DNA from: Kiritimatiellia bacterium | GTDB taxonomy: Bacteria; Verrucomicrobiota; Kiritimatiellia; RFP12; UBA1067 | NCBI GenBank assembly: GCA_028701555.1 | Contig: JAQVQN010000141.1 | Location: forward strand, 1-6,663 | Direction of reading: 5' to 3' | Length of the DNA: 6,663 bases | Shown: piece after piece, positions 6,485 through 6,663 of the stretch | How the letters are laid out: each line of letters starts with the position of its first letter | Position numbering within the stretch: position 1 is the stretch's first letter | The notes under the pieces: model-generated | What the model was told of the DNA's origin: nothing | What the model saw: the letters and a program-made list of their open reading frames with translations, nothing else | Database searches by the model: none | Position numbers and translations under genes: made by a program

Positions 6485-6530
6485 CCAGTCGCCTGCCACT
6501 GGAGGGACGGCTGCCACGCCGTCCGCCGTC
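6485..6530. repeat. Double hairpin downstream of the regulator, possibly a dispersed palindromic element
   Basis: Two hairpins follow the sigma-54 activator. The first is CCAGT/ACTGG (6485-6489 with 6498-6502). The second is a perfect 7-bp GC-rich stem, GGACGGC (6505-6511) with GCCGTCC (6518-6524), around a 6-nt loop. CTGCCAC occurs twice (6493-6499 and 6511-6517) and GCCGTC occurs twice (6518-6523 and 6525-6530). No T-run follows, so it is not a classic intrinsic terminator, although it could stop RNA decay at the operon end. The GGAGGGACGG...CCGTCC pattern resembles intergenic palindromes I recall from PVC-group genomes; this is memory and cannot be checked here. Confidence 0.55.
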
Positions 6531-6561
6531 TGCAGTCTTGAACCGCAAAACCCCGGTAATC

Positions 6562-6577
6562 GTAGCAAGAACGCTAC
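6562..6577. repeat. Small inverted repeat GTAGC/GCTAC upstream of the TATAAT box
   Basis: GTAGC (6562-6566) and GCTAC (6573-6577) are reverse complements around a 6-nt loop. They lie 14 nt before the TATAAT box, where a -35 element or an upstream protein site would be. The repeat is short and may be chance. Confidence 0.3.
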
Positions 6578-6590
6578 TAACTATTTGCGC

Positions 6591-6609
6591 TATAATTGCA
6601 TAAATGCAA
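6591..6609 (+). promoter_or_regulatory. Possible sigma-70 -10 box with overlapping operator-like palindrome
   Basis: TATAAT (6591-6596) is a perfect -10 hexamer in the AT-rich stretch after the operon end. It is followed directly by TTGCAT-AA-ATGCAA (6596-6609), a perfect inverted repeat placed where transcription would start (about 6603). No good -35 is seen at the normal distance (AGAACG at 6568-6573), so a promoter needs an activator or does not exist. Its target would be a gene beyond the right edge. The palindrome position suits a repressor site, which is inference. Confidence 0.3.
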
Positions 6610-6663
6610 CTCCCAGAATGCCCGTAAATCATGCGCATATTGCGTAAGCACCTATGCAGCAGG

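Noticed and set aside
6500..6515. Possible sigma-54 promoter (TGGAGGG, then CTGCC, with GG-N10-GC spacing)
   Set aside because: Only the GG and GC landmarks and a few flanking bases fit. The -24 CAC and the -12 TT are missing, and the bases are better explained by the hairpin. No convincing sigma-54 promoter was found in any gap of the window.
6388..6603. 71-codon + strand frame running from the regulator's 3' end into the tail
   Set aside because: Most of it overlaps the helix-turn-helix codons of the sigma-54 activator in another frame, and its product (Arg/Pro-rich) shows nothing recognisable.
6480..6663. Possible tRNA, CRISPR or attachment site in the tail
   Set aside because: No cloverleaf, no regularly spaced repeats and no tRNA-end sequence could be seen; only short hairpins and one promoter-like box.

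Overview
This window reads as the downstream end of a Tad-type (type II secretion-like pilus) gene cluster in a Gram-negative-type bacterium with moderately high GC (near 60% by eye). All five genes lie on the + strand, are closely packed (gaps of 13, 4, 48 and 9 nt) and look like one operon. The organism cannot be fixed from the sequence. The combination of a Tad platform protein, several membrane FHA proteins and a PAS/sigma-54 activator, plus a hairpin of a kind I associate with Lentisphaerota/Kiritimatiellota-like genomes, makes the PVC superphylum a reasonable but unproven guess.

Layout: (1) positions 1-219 hold the last 72 residues of a TadC/T2SSF inner-membrane platform protein. (2) 233-1780 encodes a 515-residue protein with an N-terminal FHA domain, a threonine-rich linker, one membrane helix and a large extracytoplasmic part. 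(3) 1785-4076 encodes a 763-residue protein with two N-terminal FHA domains, one membrane helix and about 520 residues of mainly helical extracytoplasmic sequence. (4) A 48-nt gap holds a hairpin and a 15-codon mini-ORF that overlaps the next gene. (5) 4125-5114 encodes a membrane-anchored protein with an Ala/Pro/Val linker, a small beta-rich domain and a long coiled coil. (6) 5124-6479 encodes an intact PAS-AAA+-Fis sigma-54 activator with no receiver domain. (7) The last 184 nt are non-coding and hold a strong GC hairpin and a TATAAT box followed at once by a 14-bp palindrome.

How the genes may work together (inference): genes 2, 3 and 4 look like structural envelope proteins that accompany the Tad inner-membrane platform. 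The FHA domains lie on the cytoplasmic side, where they could read phosphothreonine. The Thr-rich, Ser-poor linker of gene 2 is a plausible phosphorylation target for its own FHA domain or for the tandem FHA domains of gene 3. The architecture (cytoplasmic FHA, one membrane helix, periplasmic domains) resembles the type III secretion ring protein SctD/PrgH and is not part of the textbook Tad set, so this three-gene module is the most promising undescribed element here. The sigma-54 activator probably controls this cluster or related genes. No convincing sigma-54 promoter is visible in the window, so its target lies elsewhere.
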